From Vibrio pomeroyi (lineage in GTDB: Bacteria > Pseudomonadota > Gammaproteobacteria > Enterobacterales > Vibrionaceae): a stretch of DNA of 64,000 bases. The position numbers were made by a program, and so were the translations under genes. Location: assembly GCF_024347595.1 (NCBI RefSeq), contig NZ_AP025506.1:372001-436000 (forward strand), read 5' to 3'. Position 1 is the stretch's first letter, and every line of letters starts with the position of its first letter. Under the pieces are notes generated by a model. That model made no database searches. It had not been told where the DNA came from and saw only the letters and a program-made list of their open reading frames with translations. Positions 10,356 through 20,032 of this stretch are shown here, one piece after another.

Positions 10356-11692
10356 TGAAAATAAGTAAAAAACTCCTCTTCTTTCCGGCTCTGGCCGTTG
10401 GTGTTATTGGCCTAGTGGCAGCGATTAATCTAAAGCCGGACTTACCGACTAAGCCTGCCGGAGATAGAGCGCGTTTGGTTGAAACCGTGAGTCTAGAAAA
10501 GCAGATGATCGCGCCATTAGCGGTTGGTTTTGGCAAAGTAGTACCAAAGGTTGAATGGAAAGCGATTGCTGAGGTGACAGGACAGATCGTGTACCGTCAT
10601 CCTGATCTAGAAAAGGGACAAATTATTGCAGCGGGTACTGAGGTATTAAAGATCGATCCTTTGGATTACGAACTGAAGTTGGTGCAAGCGGAAGCGGATC
10701 TTAAATCAAGCCAGACCTCACTTGCTAAGTTGAATCAAGAAGAAGACAACCTACAACAAACATTAAAGATCGAAAAAAATCGGCTAGTAATCAGTAATAA
10801 AGAGCTTCAACGTAAACAGGATCTTCGCAAGAAAGGACTTACCTCTCAGTCAGATGTCGATCTACAACAACAAAGTGCACTCTCTCAACAGAAGTTGGTG
10901 TTAGACATACAGAATCAAATCGCTTTGATGCCAGATGAAAAGCGCGTCGCGGAAGCGGTGATTAAGGTCAATGTTTCTAAGGTCAAAGAGGCGCAACGTT
11001 CTTTGGATAAAACGACCATTATCTTGCCTAGAGCAATGCGAATCGCTCAGGTAGATATTGAACAAAACCAAGTGGTTAATCTTCAACAAGAGATGTTTGT
11101 TGCTCATGGGATTAACGTTATGGAAGTTGAGGCGCAACTCTCTATTCACGATATGCAAACTTTAGCCTCAAGCTTTACTCAATTCCCTCGTGATGCTGCC
11201 GGCATACCTAACCCTTACCAAGCGCCGATTAAAGCGACGATCCAGATGAACAGTGGCAGTTTGAATCTGAGTTGGCCTGCGAAAGTCGCAAGAATCAGTG
11301 AAACCGTTGATGAAAACCAAGCCACGGCAGGGATCATTCTTGAAATCAATCAAGATTATTCAGCCTTACAGCCAAGCAGTGCCACTCCCTTGGTGAATGG
11401 TATGTTCGTCAAAGCGGAGATTGAAGGCTTGGCGAACCTGAGTTGGGTTGTGCCTGAGCGCGCCCTGCATGGCGATAAGATTTATCTGATGGATGACAGC
11501 CAGCGCTTGCAAGTGGTTAATGTTGAAGTGCTTTATCGCCGAGACAACCAAGTGGTGGTTAACGGTGAACTGCAAGCTGGAGACAAGCTGATTCTTAACG
11601 ATGTTTTGCCTGCTATTGAAGGCATGTTATTGAAAGAATCTGCTTCAAATGATGATGGCCTTTCCGTTGATACTGAGGAGAGCGCCTCATGA
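10355..11692 (+). CDS. RND efflux periplasmic adaptor (HlyD/MFP family)
   Basis: A membrane-fusion protein of 445 residues linking an RND pump to an outer-membrane channel such as TolC. One N-terminal hydrophobic anchor (LLFFPALAVGVIGLVAAI, about residues 6-23) has no lipobox cysteine. A biotinyl-lipoyl-like segment follows (EVTGQIVYRHPDLEKGQ, about 70-90). Then comes a long alpha hairpin (about 105-210, with QAEADLKSSQTSLAKLNQEE), a second lipoyl half and a beta-barrel domain. It overlaps tetR and the permease by 1 and 4 bases, showing translational coupling. Substrate is unknown. Confidence 0.9.
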   Translation: MKISKKLLFFPALAVGVIGLVAAINLKPDLPTKPAGDRARLVETVSLEKQMIAPLAVGFGKVVPKVEWKAIAEVTGQIVYRHPDLEKGQIIAAGTEVLKIDPLDYELKLVQAEADLKSSQTSLAKLNQEEDNLQQTLKIEKNRLVISNKELQRKQDLRKKGLTSQSDVDLQQQSALSQQKLVLDIQNQIALMPDEKRVAEAVIKVNVSKVKEAQRSLDKTTIILPRAMRIAQVDIEQNQVVNLQQEMFVAHGINVMEVEAQLSIHDMQTLASSFTQFPRDAAGIPNPYQAPIKATIQMNSGSLNLSWPAKVARISETVDENQATAGIILEINQDYSALQPSSATPLVNGMFVKAEIEGLANLSWVVPERALHGDKIYLMDDSQRLQVVNVEVLYRRDNQVVVNGELQAGDKLILNDVLPAIEGMLLKESASNDDGLSVDTEESAS

Positions 11693-14600
11693 TCAAGTTT
11701 TTCTCTAGGCACCCAACCGCAGCTAACCTGCTGATGCTCGGGTTGTTGATCATGGGCTTGGCCTCTTTATCCACCATCAAGCGTGAAACCTTTCCAGCCT
11801 ACGATCCACCTTATATTATGGCGGCGATTGTCTACCCGGGCGCTTCACCACAAGAGGTGGAAGAGAGCTTGTGTGTGCGAATGGAAGATGCAGTCGATGG
11901 TTTAGCTAACATTGAAGAAACTCAATGTGAGGCGATAGAAGGTAGTGCTCGACTTATCCTTAAGTTGAATGAGAAAGCAGATATCGGTCGAATGCTGGTG
12001 GACGTGCAAACTCAGATCAACTCGATCAATGATTTCCCTACAGAAATTGAATCACCAGTCGTACAAGAGTTGGATTGGAACGAACCGGTTGTTGATATTG
12101 CGATTACCGCAGAAACTTCATGGCCAGAACTTAAGGCATACGCGGAAGATCTCAAGCGCACCATGAAGCTCGATTACGACGTTTCATTGGTTGAGGTCAG
12201 CGGCTTCTCCGATCATCAATATCGAGTTGAATTGGATACCCAAGCGATCCGCCAGCTCGGTCTGAGTGTCGGAGATATTGCCGATCAAATTGGCCGTCAA
12301 AACGTAAAACTGCCGAGTGGTAACGTAGAAACGCCGGACAAAAACTTCTTAATTCGTTTTGATGAAAGACGCATTACGCCCGTCGAGCTCGAAAGTATTG
12401 TGGTCGGATCGGCGCCTAATGGTTCTGTGATCCGTTTACGAGATATTGCGAAGGTGACCGATCGCTTTGAACTTGATGAACAGAAAGTCCTGTTTGATGG
12501 TAAGCCATCGGCACTACTGAAGATCAGCAAGAACAAAGAAGATGATGCGCTACGAATCAAAGAGAACGTGACTCGATTCGTAGAAGATCAAAGTGCGATT
12601 GCACCTGATGGCGTGACACTGCAAATGACCAACGATCTCTCCTCTGTTTTGTGGGATCGCTTGACCATGATGGTGCGCAATGGCTGGCAAGGTATTGTGT
12701 TGGTGTTCGCAACCATGTGGCTGTTCTTCAGCTTACGCTATTCGTTTTGGGTGGCGGCTGGCCTGCCAGTAGCCTTCCTTGGTGGTTTGTTTTTGATGGC
12801 GAACCTAGGTTTGTCGATCAACATCATGTCTCTGGTCGGCTTGTTGATGGCGATCGGTATCATGATGGATGACGCGATAGTGATCGCTGAATCGATAGCC
12901 TCCCATCTGGATCGGGGGCAAAACGTTGATGATGCGGTGTACAACGGTGTTAAGAAGGTGCTCCCCGGAGTCTTGTCTTCTTTCCTAACCACGGTGTGTA
13001 TCTTTGGTAGCTTACTGTTCCTTGATGGTGAAATGGGGGCGGTGCTTAAAGCGGTACCTCAAGTGTTAATATTGGTGCTCTCTCTGAGCTTGATTGAAGC
13101 CTTCTTGATTCTGCCAAATCACTTATCTCATTCATTACACAAAGAAAAAAATGACAAGCCAGCGCTGCGCTTCAAAGTCGTGCTGCTAGAGAAGTTTGAG
13201 AACTTCCGTAATACCACCTTGATGAGCATGGTCGAGAAGGTGGTGACCTTCCGCTACGCCTTTATGGGTGGAGTGATCACCTTGTTGCTTCTATCTATCT
13301 CGTTGATTGCTGGTGGTGTTGTCAAATTCCAACCGTTCCCTGAGTTGGATGGCGATATTGCCGAGGCGCGTATCATTCTTCCTCCGGGGGCGTCACTGTC
13401 TCAAACCGAGCGAGTGGTCAATAAGATCGTCGCATCTGCCGAGCGTTTGAATGCGCAGTGGAGCGAAGAGGTTGAAGAAGGCAACACCTTGGTTGAGCAC
13501 ATTACTAGCCAGTTTAATGCCAACGCAGATGCCAACGAATCTGGCCCGCATTTAGCTACTGTGCGCTTAGACTTACGTGGAGCAGAGAGCCGTAATACGG
13601 TTATTGATGACTTTATTGATGCATGGCGAGAAGACATCGGTGACTTGGCTGATCCTATCTCGCTAGTTTTCAAGCAACCGACCATGGGGCCGGGCGGTCG
13701 TGCGATTGAGATTCGTGCTAAACATGATGACTTAAGTGCATTGAAATCGGCGTCTTTGGATATTCAGGAATACCTTAATCAGTTCGATGGCGTGCACGGT
13801 GTGCTTGATGACATGCGCATGGGTAAAGAAGAGATCTTGGTGAAGCTGCGTCCAGGCGCTGAAACCTACAACGTGAATGGGCAGATGATCGCTTCCCAAT
13901 TACGTGCGGCTTTCTTTGGTCAGACAGCGGATGAGATTCAAATTGGTGTTGAGAATATCTCGATTGAGGTTCGTCTTGATAAAGAACAAGCGGGTGATTT
14001 ACAGCAACTGGCTAATTTCCCGATCATTACCGCAGATGGCAGTCAGATTCCATTAGCTACCCTGGCAACGTTAGATTTTCAACGTAACTACGTGCGAATC
14101 CAACGTATCGATGGCCTGAGAACCATCAGTATCTTTGGTGACATAGATAATAAGAAGGCGAGCTCTTCCGCGATTTTAGCTCAGTTCCAAAAAGAAGAAG
14201 CAGCTAAGCTGATTCAAAAATACCCGGGCTTACGTTTTGATTTTGAAGGCGAAGCCAAAGATGCCGCTAAGACCGGAGCCTCGATGGGCAAAGGTTTCTT
14301 ATTGGGCTTATTCGGTGTGTTTGCGATTCTTAGTTATCAATTCCGAAGCTACTTGGAGCCTGTGGTCGTGATGTTGGCGATTCCATTGGCGTTCATTGGT
14401 GTCGTTGTTGGTCACTGGTTGTTAGGTCACGCACTGAGTATGCCAAGCATGATGGGCTTTGTGTCGCTCGCTGGGATCGTGGTCAATGATTCGATCTTGT
14501 TGGTGCAATACATACGTCACCATGTCGATGAAGGGGATAGCGTGCATGATTCAGTTGTTAAAGCCAGTCGCGAGCGTTTCCGCGCGGTATTTTTAACCTC

Positions 14601-14796
14601 TATGACCACCGCTGCCGGCTTGCTACCGCTATTAACGGAAACCAGCTTACAGGCTCAGGTTATTCAGCCTCTGGTGATATCTATTGTGTTCGGAATATTT
14701 GCCTCAACCTTGTTGGTGTTGTTTATGATCCCTGCGGCCTACGCGATCTTGGCTGACTTTGGTTTAGTGAAAAAGCACGAGCCTCTTTCGCTATAG
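11689..14796 (+). CDS. RND efflux transporter permease
   Basis: Proton-driven inner-membrane pump, 1035 residues, the usual RND length. The N-terminus is IKFFSRHPTAANLLMLGLLI, followed by a large periplasmic loop and TM2-6 (about 340-480). TM4 has SLVGLLMAIGIMMDDAIVIAE, the proton-relay helix with the aspartate pair. The second half repeats this: loop at about 550-850 and TM8-12 (GFLLGLFGVFAILSYQFRSY to the end). It is closer to the MMPL/AcrB-like group with adaptor partner than to heavy-metal pumps. No outer-membrane partner gene is adjacent; TolC at 58.6-59.9 kb could serve. The operon ends in a terminator. Confidence 0.92.
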   Translation: MIKFFSRHPTAANLLMLGLLIMGLASLSTIKRETFPAYDPPYIMAAIVYPGASPQEVEESLCVRMEDAVDGLANIEETQCEAIEGSARLILKLNEKADIGRMLVDVQTQINSINDFPTEIESPVVQELDWNEPVVDIAITAETSWPELKAYAEDLKRTMKLDYDVSLVEVSGFSDHQYRVELDTQAIRQLGLSVGDIADQIGRQNVKLPSGNVETPDKNFLIRFDERRITPVELESIVVGSAPNGSVIRLRDIAKVTDRFELDEQKVLFDGKPSALLKISKNKEDDALRIKENVTRFVEDQSAIAPDGVTLQMTNDLSSVLWDRLTMMVRNGWQGIVLVFATMWLFFSLRYSFWVAAGLPVAFLGGLFLMANLGLSINIMSLVGLLMAIGIMMDDAIVIAESIASHLDRGQNVDDAVYNGVKKVLPGVLSSFLTTVCIFGSLLFLDGEMGAVLKAVPQVLILVLSLSLIEAFLILPNHLSHSLHKEKNDKPALRFKVVLLEKFENFRNTTLMSMVEKVVTFRYAFMGGVITLLLLSISLIAGGVVKFQPFPELDGDIAEARIILPPGASLSQTERVVNKIVASAERLNAQWSEEVEEGNTLVEHITSQFNANADANESGPHLATVRLDLRGAESRNTVIDDFIDAWREDIGDLADPISLVFKQPTMGPGGRAIEIRAKHDDLSALKSASLDIQEYLNQFDGVHGVLDDMRMGKEEILVKLRPGAETYNVNGQMIASQLRAAFFGQTADEIQIGVENISIEVRLDKEQAGDLQQLANFPIITADGSQIPLATLATLDFQRNYVRIQRIDGLRTISIFGDIDNKKASSSAILAQFQKEEAAKLIQKYPGLRFDFEGEAKDAAKTGASMGKGFLLGLFGVFAILSYQFRSYLEPVVVMLAIPLAFIGVVVGHWLLGHALSMPSMMGFVSLAGIVVNDSILLVQYIRHHVDEGDSVHDSVVKASRERFRAVFLTSMTTAAGLLPLLTETSLQAQVIQPLVISIVFGIFASTLLVLFMIPAAYAILADFGLVKKHEPLSL

Positions 14797-14826
14797 AGTT
14801 TTGAGGCAAGAAAAGAAGTAATAAAC

Positions 14827-14856
14827 AATAAAGCGGCCTAGTGTCGCTTTATTTTT
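14827..14856 (+). terminator. Terminator of the TetR-RND operon
   Basis: Stem AATAAAGCG (14827-14835) with CGCTTTATT (14845-14853), a 9-base loop and a T-run. Confidence 0.8.
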
Positions 14857-15005
14857 ATAGGGTGTTTTTGTTATCACCTTGGGCTGAGCGGCTTCACTGC
14901 GCATCCCAAGGAAATTTCATTTTAGTTCATTCAAAACGTCACTTAACTGTCATTTGTTGGGCATAACTTGACCCTTAACTGAATAAGGATTGTTAAGGAG
15001 ATCGT

Positions 15006-15530
15006 ATGCGTACTATCGAACCTATTGTCCGCTGGGATGTGGCATTTTCTGTTTTCTGTTTAAAAAACCGTTATAGCGGGCAACATGCAACACTCAGTAA
15101 AGCGGTGTCTCATACTGGAGATGGACACCTTTACGTGTTAATTGCATTGATTGCTTTGTTGGCTGATAGCAGTACTGGCCGAGACTTTCTATTGGTCGGT
15201 TTAACCGCCTTTGCTATCGAGCTGCCTATCTACTGGTTCGCGAAAAATACCCTTAAACGCCGCAGACCGGCAGAGTTCTCTTCACTGCTTTATTCCCACA
15301 TTGTGCCATCCGATAAATACAGTTTGCCATCTGGGCACTCCGCGGCGGCTTTTGTTATGGCGACTCTCATCGGACATTTCTATCCGAGCTTATATCTCTT
15401 TAGTTTGTTTTGGGCGATAGCGATCGCTGGCTCCCGAATCTTACTTGGTGTTCACTTTTTAACAGACGTACTGATAGGTGCCGCTTTGGGCATTGCTTGT
15501 ACGAGCCTAGCTATCAGTTTCATTCTGTAA
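15006..15530 (+). CDS. PAP2 family membrane phosphatase
   Basis: A 174-residue membrane phosphatase of the PAP2 superfamily. All three catalytic motifs are present: K80-x6-R87-P88 (KNTLKRRRP), PSGH at 108-111, and S143-R144 with H150 and D154 (SRILLGVHFLTD). About five hydrophobic segments surround them. Likely substrates are lipid phosphates such as undecaprenyl diphosphate, phosphatidylglycerol phosphate or phosphatidic acid; the sequence alone does not decide. A ribosome site AAGGAG sits just before ATG 15006. The glycosyltransferase gene follows after 54 bases on the same strand and is probably cotranscribed. Confidence 0.92.
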   Translation: MRTIEPIVRWDVAFSVFCLKNRYSGQHATLSKAVSHTGDGHLYVLIALIALLADSSTGRDFLLVGLTAFAIELPIYWFAKNTLKRRRPAEFSSLLYSHIVPSDKYSLPSGHSAAAFVMATLIGHFYPSLYLFSLFWAIAIAGSRILLGVHFLTDVLIGAALGIACTSLAISFIL

Positions 15531-15584
15531 TCATTTTGTTGGCAACCTCTGCCGCGTTCAAGTGGCAACTCCAAAGGAAAAAGC

Positions 15585-16640
15585 ATGAAAATCTTATATG
15601 GCGTACAGGGTACTGGAAATGGTCACATCGCGCGTGCGAGAGCCATGGCCGTCGCCTTTCGTCAGCAAAACATCGATGTCGACTTTCTATTTTCAGGAAG
15701 AGATGAGAGCAAGTATTTCTCAATGGAAGAATTTGGAAACTATCAAACCCGCAGTGGCTTAACGTTTTACAGTGAGCAGGGGCAGGTGAAATACGGCAAG
15801 ACATTCATCAAGAACAACATCTGGCGATTTCTGAGTGAGATTAACCAGATCGATCTGACACCGTATGATTTAGTGCTTAACGACTTTGAACCCGTGACCG
15901 CTTGGGCAGCTAAAAGACAGGGCGTACCTTGCATAGGTATAAGCCACCAAAATGCATTCCGTTATGATGTGCCTAAAGAAGGCGGCAACTGGATTGAGCA
16001 TTCTGTGATTCAACACTTTGCCCCAACCGAGCACTCAATTGGGCTGCACTGGTATCACTTTGAACAGCCAATATTGCCACCGATCGTTCACACACTCACT
16101 GGCGAACAACAAACCAAAGCGCCGCAAGATTTCACTTTGGTCTATCTGCCGTTTGAGGATCTAGAGGCGATTTCAGAGCTGTTGATGAAGTTCATTTCTC
16201 ATAACTTTGTCTGCTATCACCCGAATGTGATTGAGCAAAGCCGAGTCGAAAATATTGAGTTCAAACCGCTCAGTCATGCAGGCTTCCAATTCGACCTCAG
16301 CCAGTGCTCAGGTGTGGTGGCAAATGGCGGATTTGAATTACCCTCTGAAGCTCTAACGTTGGGTAAGAAGTTGCTGCTTAAACCGCTTGATGGGCAGTTT
16401 GAACAACAGAGCAATGTGGCGACGCTAGAGGCGCTTGGATTGGCTCAAACAATGAGCTTTTTAGACCCTGCTATCTTGCGTGGTTGGCTCAACGAAAAAC
16501 AAGCGGAAGTGGTCACTTATCCAGACGTCGCGAGCGCACTTGTTGAGTGGGTATTGGCAGGAAATTGGTCCAACCAAGATGACTTAAGAAAGCAACTTTG
16601 GGACAAGGTAGACTTTCCTAGTTATGCATCGCTTACCTAA
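15585..16640 (+). CDS. MJ1255/VC2487 family glycosyltransferase
   Basis: A 351-residue cytoplasmic GT-B-fold protein of the family named after Methanocaldococcus MJ1255 and V. cholerae VC2487. The N-terminal glycine-rich start is ILYGVQGTGNGHIARARAMA. Then follow DLVLNDFEPVTAWAAKR and GISHQNAFRYDVP. The C-terminal nucleotide-sugar block is CSGVVANGGFELPSEALTLG with KLLLKPLDGQFEQQSNV. It resembles MurG and UDP-glucuronosyltransferase folds. No acceptor is known. Its position after a PAP2 phosphatase suggests a lipid-linked or envelope substrate, which is inference. There is a good AAAGGAAAAAGC ribosome site before ATG 15585. Confidence 0.88.
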   Translation: MKILYGVQGTGNGHIARARAMAVAFRQQNIDVDFLFSGRDESKYFSMEEFGNYQTRSGLTFYSEQGQVKYGKTFIKNNIWRFLSEINQIDLTPYDLVLNDFEPVTAWAAKRQGVPCIGISHQNAFRYDVPKEGGNWIEHSVIQHFAPTEHSIGLHWYHFEQPILPPIVHTLTGEQQTKAPQDFTLVYLPFEDLEAISELLMKFISHNFVCYHPNVIEQSRVENIEFKPLSHAGFQFDLSQCSGVVANGGFELPSEALTLGKKLLLKPLDGQFEQQSNVATLEALGLAQTMSFLDPAILRGWLNEKQAEVVTYPDVASALVEWVLAGNWSNQDDLRKQLWDKVDFPSYASLT

Positions 16641-16986
16641 CTCATAAGTGTTATTTCTGAATCGACCAGTCGAACAATTCACGCGTTCAATAAATTGTAA
16701 CAAATGTAACCAAACGATAGAACAGCTAAATAAGTCGAAATGAAACTCATAAGTGACGCATTTTATGTTTTTTTATAACTCTATAAATTACTGATTTTTA
16801 GGTGTTAATTAATCATTAAGGTAAAATAAAATTATTCTTTATCAATCTTGTTGGTAGCTCGAGATGTATTGGTTAATAGTAATGGTAATCCGAAAAACAT
16901 CGGTCTGATAAATATAAGAATTAGTGGTTATCTATTCCCATACCATTACCAATTTAACGCTGTCGAACCGACAAGAGGCAACTTGA
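16641..16986 (+). promoter_or_regulatory. leuO upstream region, AT-rich, with a short ILV-rich frame
   Basis: 346 bases without a standard gene. The stretch 16690-16850 is very AT-rich with T-runs and a TTAATTAATCATTAA segment, the type of DNA bound by H-NS and LeuO. A 14-codon frame at 16864-16908 (MYWLIVMVIRKTSV) has six Leu/Ile/Val residues but a poor ribosome site. The inverted pair TAATGGTA (16880-16887) and TACCATTA (16941-16948) could form a leader hairpin. No promoter is assigned. Confidence 0.45.
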
Positions 16987-17946
16987 ATGTTAGAGAAAAA
17001 AGACGCAATGAGTGCAATTGCAAGCTACAGAATGGAAAGCACACTTCGTGGAGTCGACTTAAACTTATTGACTGTATTTGATGCAGTTATGCAAGAGCAA
17101 AACATTACACGTGCAGCTCACAATCTGGGTATGTCTCAGCCTGCTGTAAGTAACGCTGTTGCTCGTCTAAAAGTGATGTTCAACGACGAACTATTCATGC
17201 GTCAAGGTCGTGGTATTCAACCGACTCAACGTGCTCGTCAGTTGTTTGGCCCAATCCGCCAAGCGCTACAGTTAGTACGCAACGAACTACCAAGTTCTGT
17301 GTTCTCTCCAGAGTCGTCTTCTCGCCTGTTCAAACTTGCGATTTGCAGCCCTTGTGACATGCGTTTTGCACCTAAGATTATGTCGACAATTAACGAGCAA
17401 GCACCAAGTGTTAAATTGCACATGGATGCTGAGTTCGATCGTCAGCTTTCTGAGCGTATGCGCTACCAAGAAATCGACTTCGTGATCGATTACGCTCGCT
17501 TTGATGAGCAAGGTTTCTCAAGCACTGAAATCTTCCAAGATGAGTTGGTTGTTGTTGCTTCTGCTTCTCACCCACGCATTAACGGTGAAGTAACAGCGGC
17601 AGAGTTGCTTAACGAAAAGCACGCGAAACTGTCTCGCATTCACGGTCAACGTAGTTTCTCTGAGCAAGCTTACCGTGACTTAGATTGCATGCCTTTCTAC
17701 GAAGGTACGAGCCTAAGTAACGTTCTTTACGTTGTAGGTCAGTCTGAGCTAGTAACGATTGCTCCTCGTTGGATGGTAGAGCATGCAGCAAACAAAGAGC
17801 AGCTTCAGATCCTAGACTTCCCATTTGATAATGCGGCAATTTCAGGCTTCCTAAGCTGGCACGAATCAAGTGAAAAGGACAAAGGACACATTTGGTTACG
17901 AGATCAGTTAATGATGATCTGTGGCGAAGTAGTGGCACTTAACTAG
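16987..17946 (+). CDS. leuO: LysR-type regulator LeuO
   Basis: LysR-family regulator of 319 residues. It antagonises H-NS silencing in enterobacteria and, in vibrios, takes part in ToxR-dependent stress and virulence circuits. An N-terminal extension of about 20 residues precedes LRGVDLNLLTVFDAVMQEQ. The winged helix-turn-helix follows (NITRAAHNLGMSQPAVSNAV, about 37-56). The C-terminal effector domain has IDFVIDYARFDEQGF and the PRWMVEHAANKE block. ATG 16987 has AAGAGG nine bases upstream; an ATG eight codons in is a possible alternative. It sits near leuABCD and ilvIH, supporting the assignment. Confidence 0.9.
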   Translation: MLEKKDAMSAIASYRMESTLRGVDLNLLTVFDAVMQEQNITRAAHNLGMSQPAVSNAVARLKVMFNDELFMRQGRGIQPTQRARQLFGPIRQALQLVRNELPSSVFSPESSSRLFKLAICSPCDMRFAPKIMSTINEQAPSVKLHMDAEFDRQLSERMRYQEIDFVIDYARFDEQGFSSTEIFQDELVVVASASHPRINGEVTAAELLNEKHAKLSRIHGQRSFSEQAYRDLDCMPFYEGTSLSNVLYVVGQSELVTIAPRWMVEHAANKEQLQILDFPFDNAAISGFLSWHESSEKDKGHIWLRDQLMMICGEVVALN

Positions 17947-17967
17947 ACACTAATCCCTATGTTTTAT

Positions 17968-18003
17968 AAGCCCTAAGCTAGGAGTCTGGCTTGGGGCTTT
18001 TTT
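17968..18003 (+). terminator. leuO terminator
   Basis: Stem AAGCCCTAAGC (17968-17978) with GCTTGGGGCTT (17989-17999), one G-T pair, then a T-run. The bases 17994-18010 are identical to the reconstructed IS insertion site after glmS (see findings). Confidence 0.85.
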
Positions 18004-18147
18004 GTACCTGCTATTTTTGTTGATAGAAAACTTAGCGTGAGACGTACTATTACTTATAACTTTGAGCTTCATCAGTTGCCTTTTCCATGATCAGAGGTAC
18101 ACTTGTGCGCTCAAAAAAGCTTACAGGTGTAAGCCAAAGGTAAAGAG

Positions 18148-19956
18148 ATGGCCAATTTAGATTTTCATATCGTAAAAAGACTTCGTGACCAAATTGCCCA
18201 AGGCGGCAACCGTACAGCTTTGAAGCACAAAGTAGACAATGTATGGCAAGGTATTAGCTGGGAGCAGTTTGGACAACAAATCGATACGCTTTCATTAGCA
18301 CTATTGGCTCAGGGACTGAGAGTTCAAGATAAGATCGGTATCTATTCAAACAATATGCCTCAATGGACAGTGGCAGATTTTGCATCTTTACAAGCTCGCC
18401 TTGTGACTGTGCCGATTTATCCAACCAACACAGCAGCGCAGTCGTCTTACATCATCCAGAATGCGGATGTGAAGATCTTATTTGTTGGTGAGCAAGTTCA
18501 ATTTGACGCGGCGGTGAGCCTATTTGAAGAGTGTGAGCAGCTAGAAGTGGTTGTTGCGATGTCTGATGATATCGATCTTCAAGGCCATAGCTTCGCGGTA
18601 TCTTGGGCTGATTTCATGGCGCGCGGTGTTGAGGCTCAGCAAGCTGAACTTGAGACTCGCCTTGCCGATGCAAGCATGGACGACTTGCTGACTCTTATCT
18701 ATACCTCTGGTACAACTGGCCAGCCGAAAGGCGTAATGCTTGATTACACCAATATTGGCTACCAACTAGAAGGCCACGATGAGCGTCTAAGCTTAAGCAA
18801 AGACGATGTCTCATTGTGTTTCTTACCTCTATCTCACGTATTTGAGCGAGCGTGGACTTTCTACGTTCTCTATAAAGGCGCAACCAACTGTTACCTGCAA
18901 GATACGATGCAGGTACGTGACGCGCTGAGCGACGTGAAGCCAACCGTAATGTGTGCGGTTCCGCGTTTCTACGAGAAGATCTTCTCTGCGATTCACGAGA
19001 AAGTATCGAAAGCGCCGTTTATCCGTAAGGTGCTATTTACTTGGGCGGTGAACATGGGAGCGAAACTCTCTGTTTGTCACCAAGAAGGTCGTACTCCTTC
19101 GTTAATGCTGAAGAAGAGCCATGCGCTAGCAGACAAGCTTGTGTTATCTAAGCTGCGAGCACTGTTAGGCGGCAACATCAACTTCATGCCATGTGGTGGT
19201 GCGAAGCTAGATGAAACCATCGGTCGCTTCTTCCATGCTATCGGTATCAACGTAAAACTTGGCTACGGCATGACAGAAACCACAGCAACGGTGTCTTGCT
19301 GGGATGACCGCTGCTTTAACCCTGATTCTATCGGTATGTCTATGCCGGGCGCAGAAGTAAAAATTGGTGCTCAGAACGAGATTCTTGTTCGAGGCCCAAT
19401 GGTGATGCGCGGCTACTACAAGATGCCTGAAGAAACTGCGAAAACATTCGATGAACACGGCTTCTTGAAAACCGGTGACGCGGGTCATTTTGATGAAAAT
19501 GGTAACCTGTTCATTACTGACCGTATCAAAGAGCTGATGAAAACCTCTGGCGGTAAATACATTGCACCGCAAGTGGTGGAAGGCGCGATTGGTAAAGATC
19601 ACTTTATCGAACAGATTGCGGTTATCGCTGACACACGTAAATTCGTTTCTGCACTGATTGTTCCTTGTTACGACTCGCTAGAAGAGTACGCGAAAGAACT
19701 GAACATCAAGTATCACGACCGTGTTGAGCTTATTAAGCACCACCAAATTGTTGAGATGCTAGAGAAGCGTGTGAATGACCTGCAGCAAGAGCTCGCGAAG
19801 TTTGAGCAAGTGAAGAAGTTCAAGCTACTGCCAAAAGCGTTTTCTATGGATGATGGCGAACTGACGCCGACCCAGAAACTGCGTCGTAAGGTTATCAACG
19901 ATAAGTATCAAGACGAAATCGAAGAAATGTACACTGAAAAGTCGAAAGATAAGTAG
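18148..19956 (+). CDS. Long-chain fatty acid-CoA ligase (AMP-binding enzyme)
   Basis: A 602-residue adenylate-forming enzyme of the long-chain acyl-CoA synthetase (FAA1/ACSBG-like) branch. The P-loop motif [16 protein letters not shown] is at about residues 183-198. [17 protein letters not shown] is characteristic of this branch. [15 protein letters not shown] forms the A5 motif. [20 protein letters not shown] holds the ribose-binding aspartate and hinge (about 443-462), followed by the SGGKYIAP block. It is shorter at the N-terminus than FadD and lacks its leading segment, so fadD is not assigned. It lies between leuO and ilvI with its own terminator. Confidence 0.92.
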   Translation: MANLDFHIVKRLRDQIAQGGNRTALKHKVDNVWQGISWEQFGQQIDTLSLALLAQGLRVQDKIGIYSNNMPQWTVADFASLQARLVTVPIYPTNTAAQSSYIIQNADVKILFVGEQVQFDAAVSLFEECEQLEVVVAMSDDIDLQGHSFAVSWADFMARGVEAQQAELETRLADASMDDLLTLIYTSGTTGQPKGVMLDYTNIGYQLEGHDERLSLSKDDVSLCFLPLSHVFERAWTFYVLYKGATNCYLQDTMQVRDALSDVKPTVMCAVPRFYEKIFSAIHEKVSKAPFIRKVLFTWAVNMGAKLSVCHQEGRTPSLMLKKSHALADKLVLSKLRALLGGNINFMPCGGAKLDETIGRFFHAIGINVKLGYGMTETTATVSCWDDRCFNPDSIGMSMPGAEVKIGAQNEILVRGPMVMRGYYKMPEETAKTFDEHGFLKTGDAGHFDENGNLFITDRIKELMKTSGGKYIAPQVVEGAIGKDHFIEQIAVIADTRKFVSALIVPCYDSLEEYAKELNIKYHDRVELIKHHQIVEMLEKRVNDLQQELAKFEQVKKFKLLPKAFSMDDGELTPTQKLRRKVINDKYQDEIEEMYTEKSKDK

Positions 19957-19986
19957 TTTTCTACTGAGATAAATTTTCAGTTGTTT

Positions 19987-20032
19987 AAAAATCCCCCTAC
20001 GAATGTGATTGCATTTTTAGGGGGATTTTTTG
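19987..20032 (+). terminator. Terminator after the acyl-CoA ligase gene
   Basis: Thirteen-base stem AAAAATCCCCCTA (19987-19999) with TAGGGGGATTTTT (20018-20030); the loop contains a weaker inner pairing. The T-run completes it. Confidence 0.88.

Noticed and set aside
19207..19602. Minus-strand frame of 131 codons
   Set aside because: Antisense shadow of the acyl-CoA ligase; no domain and no ribosome site.
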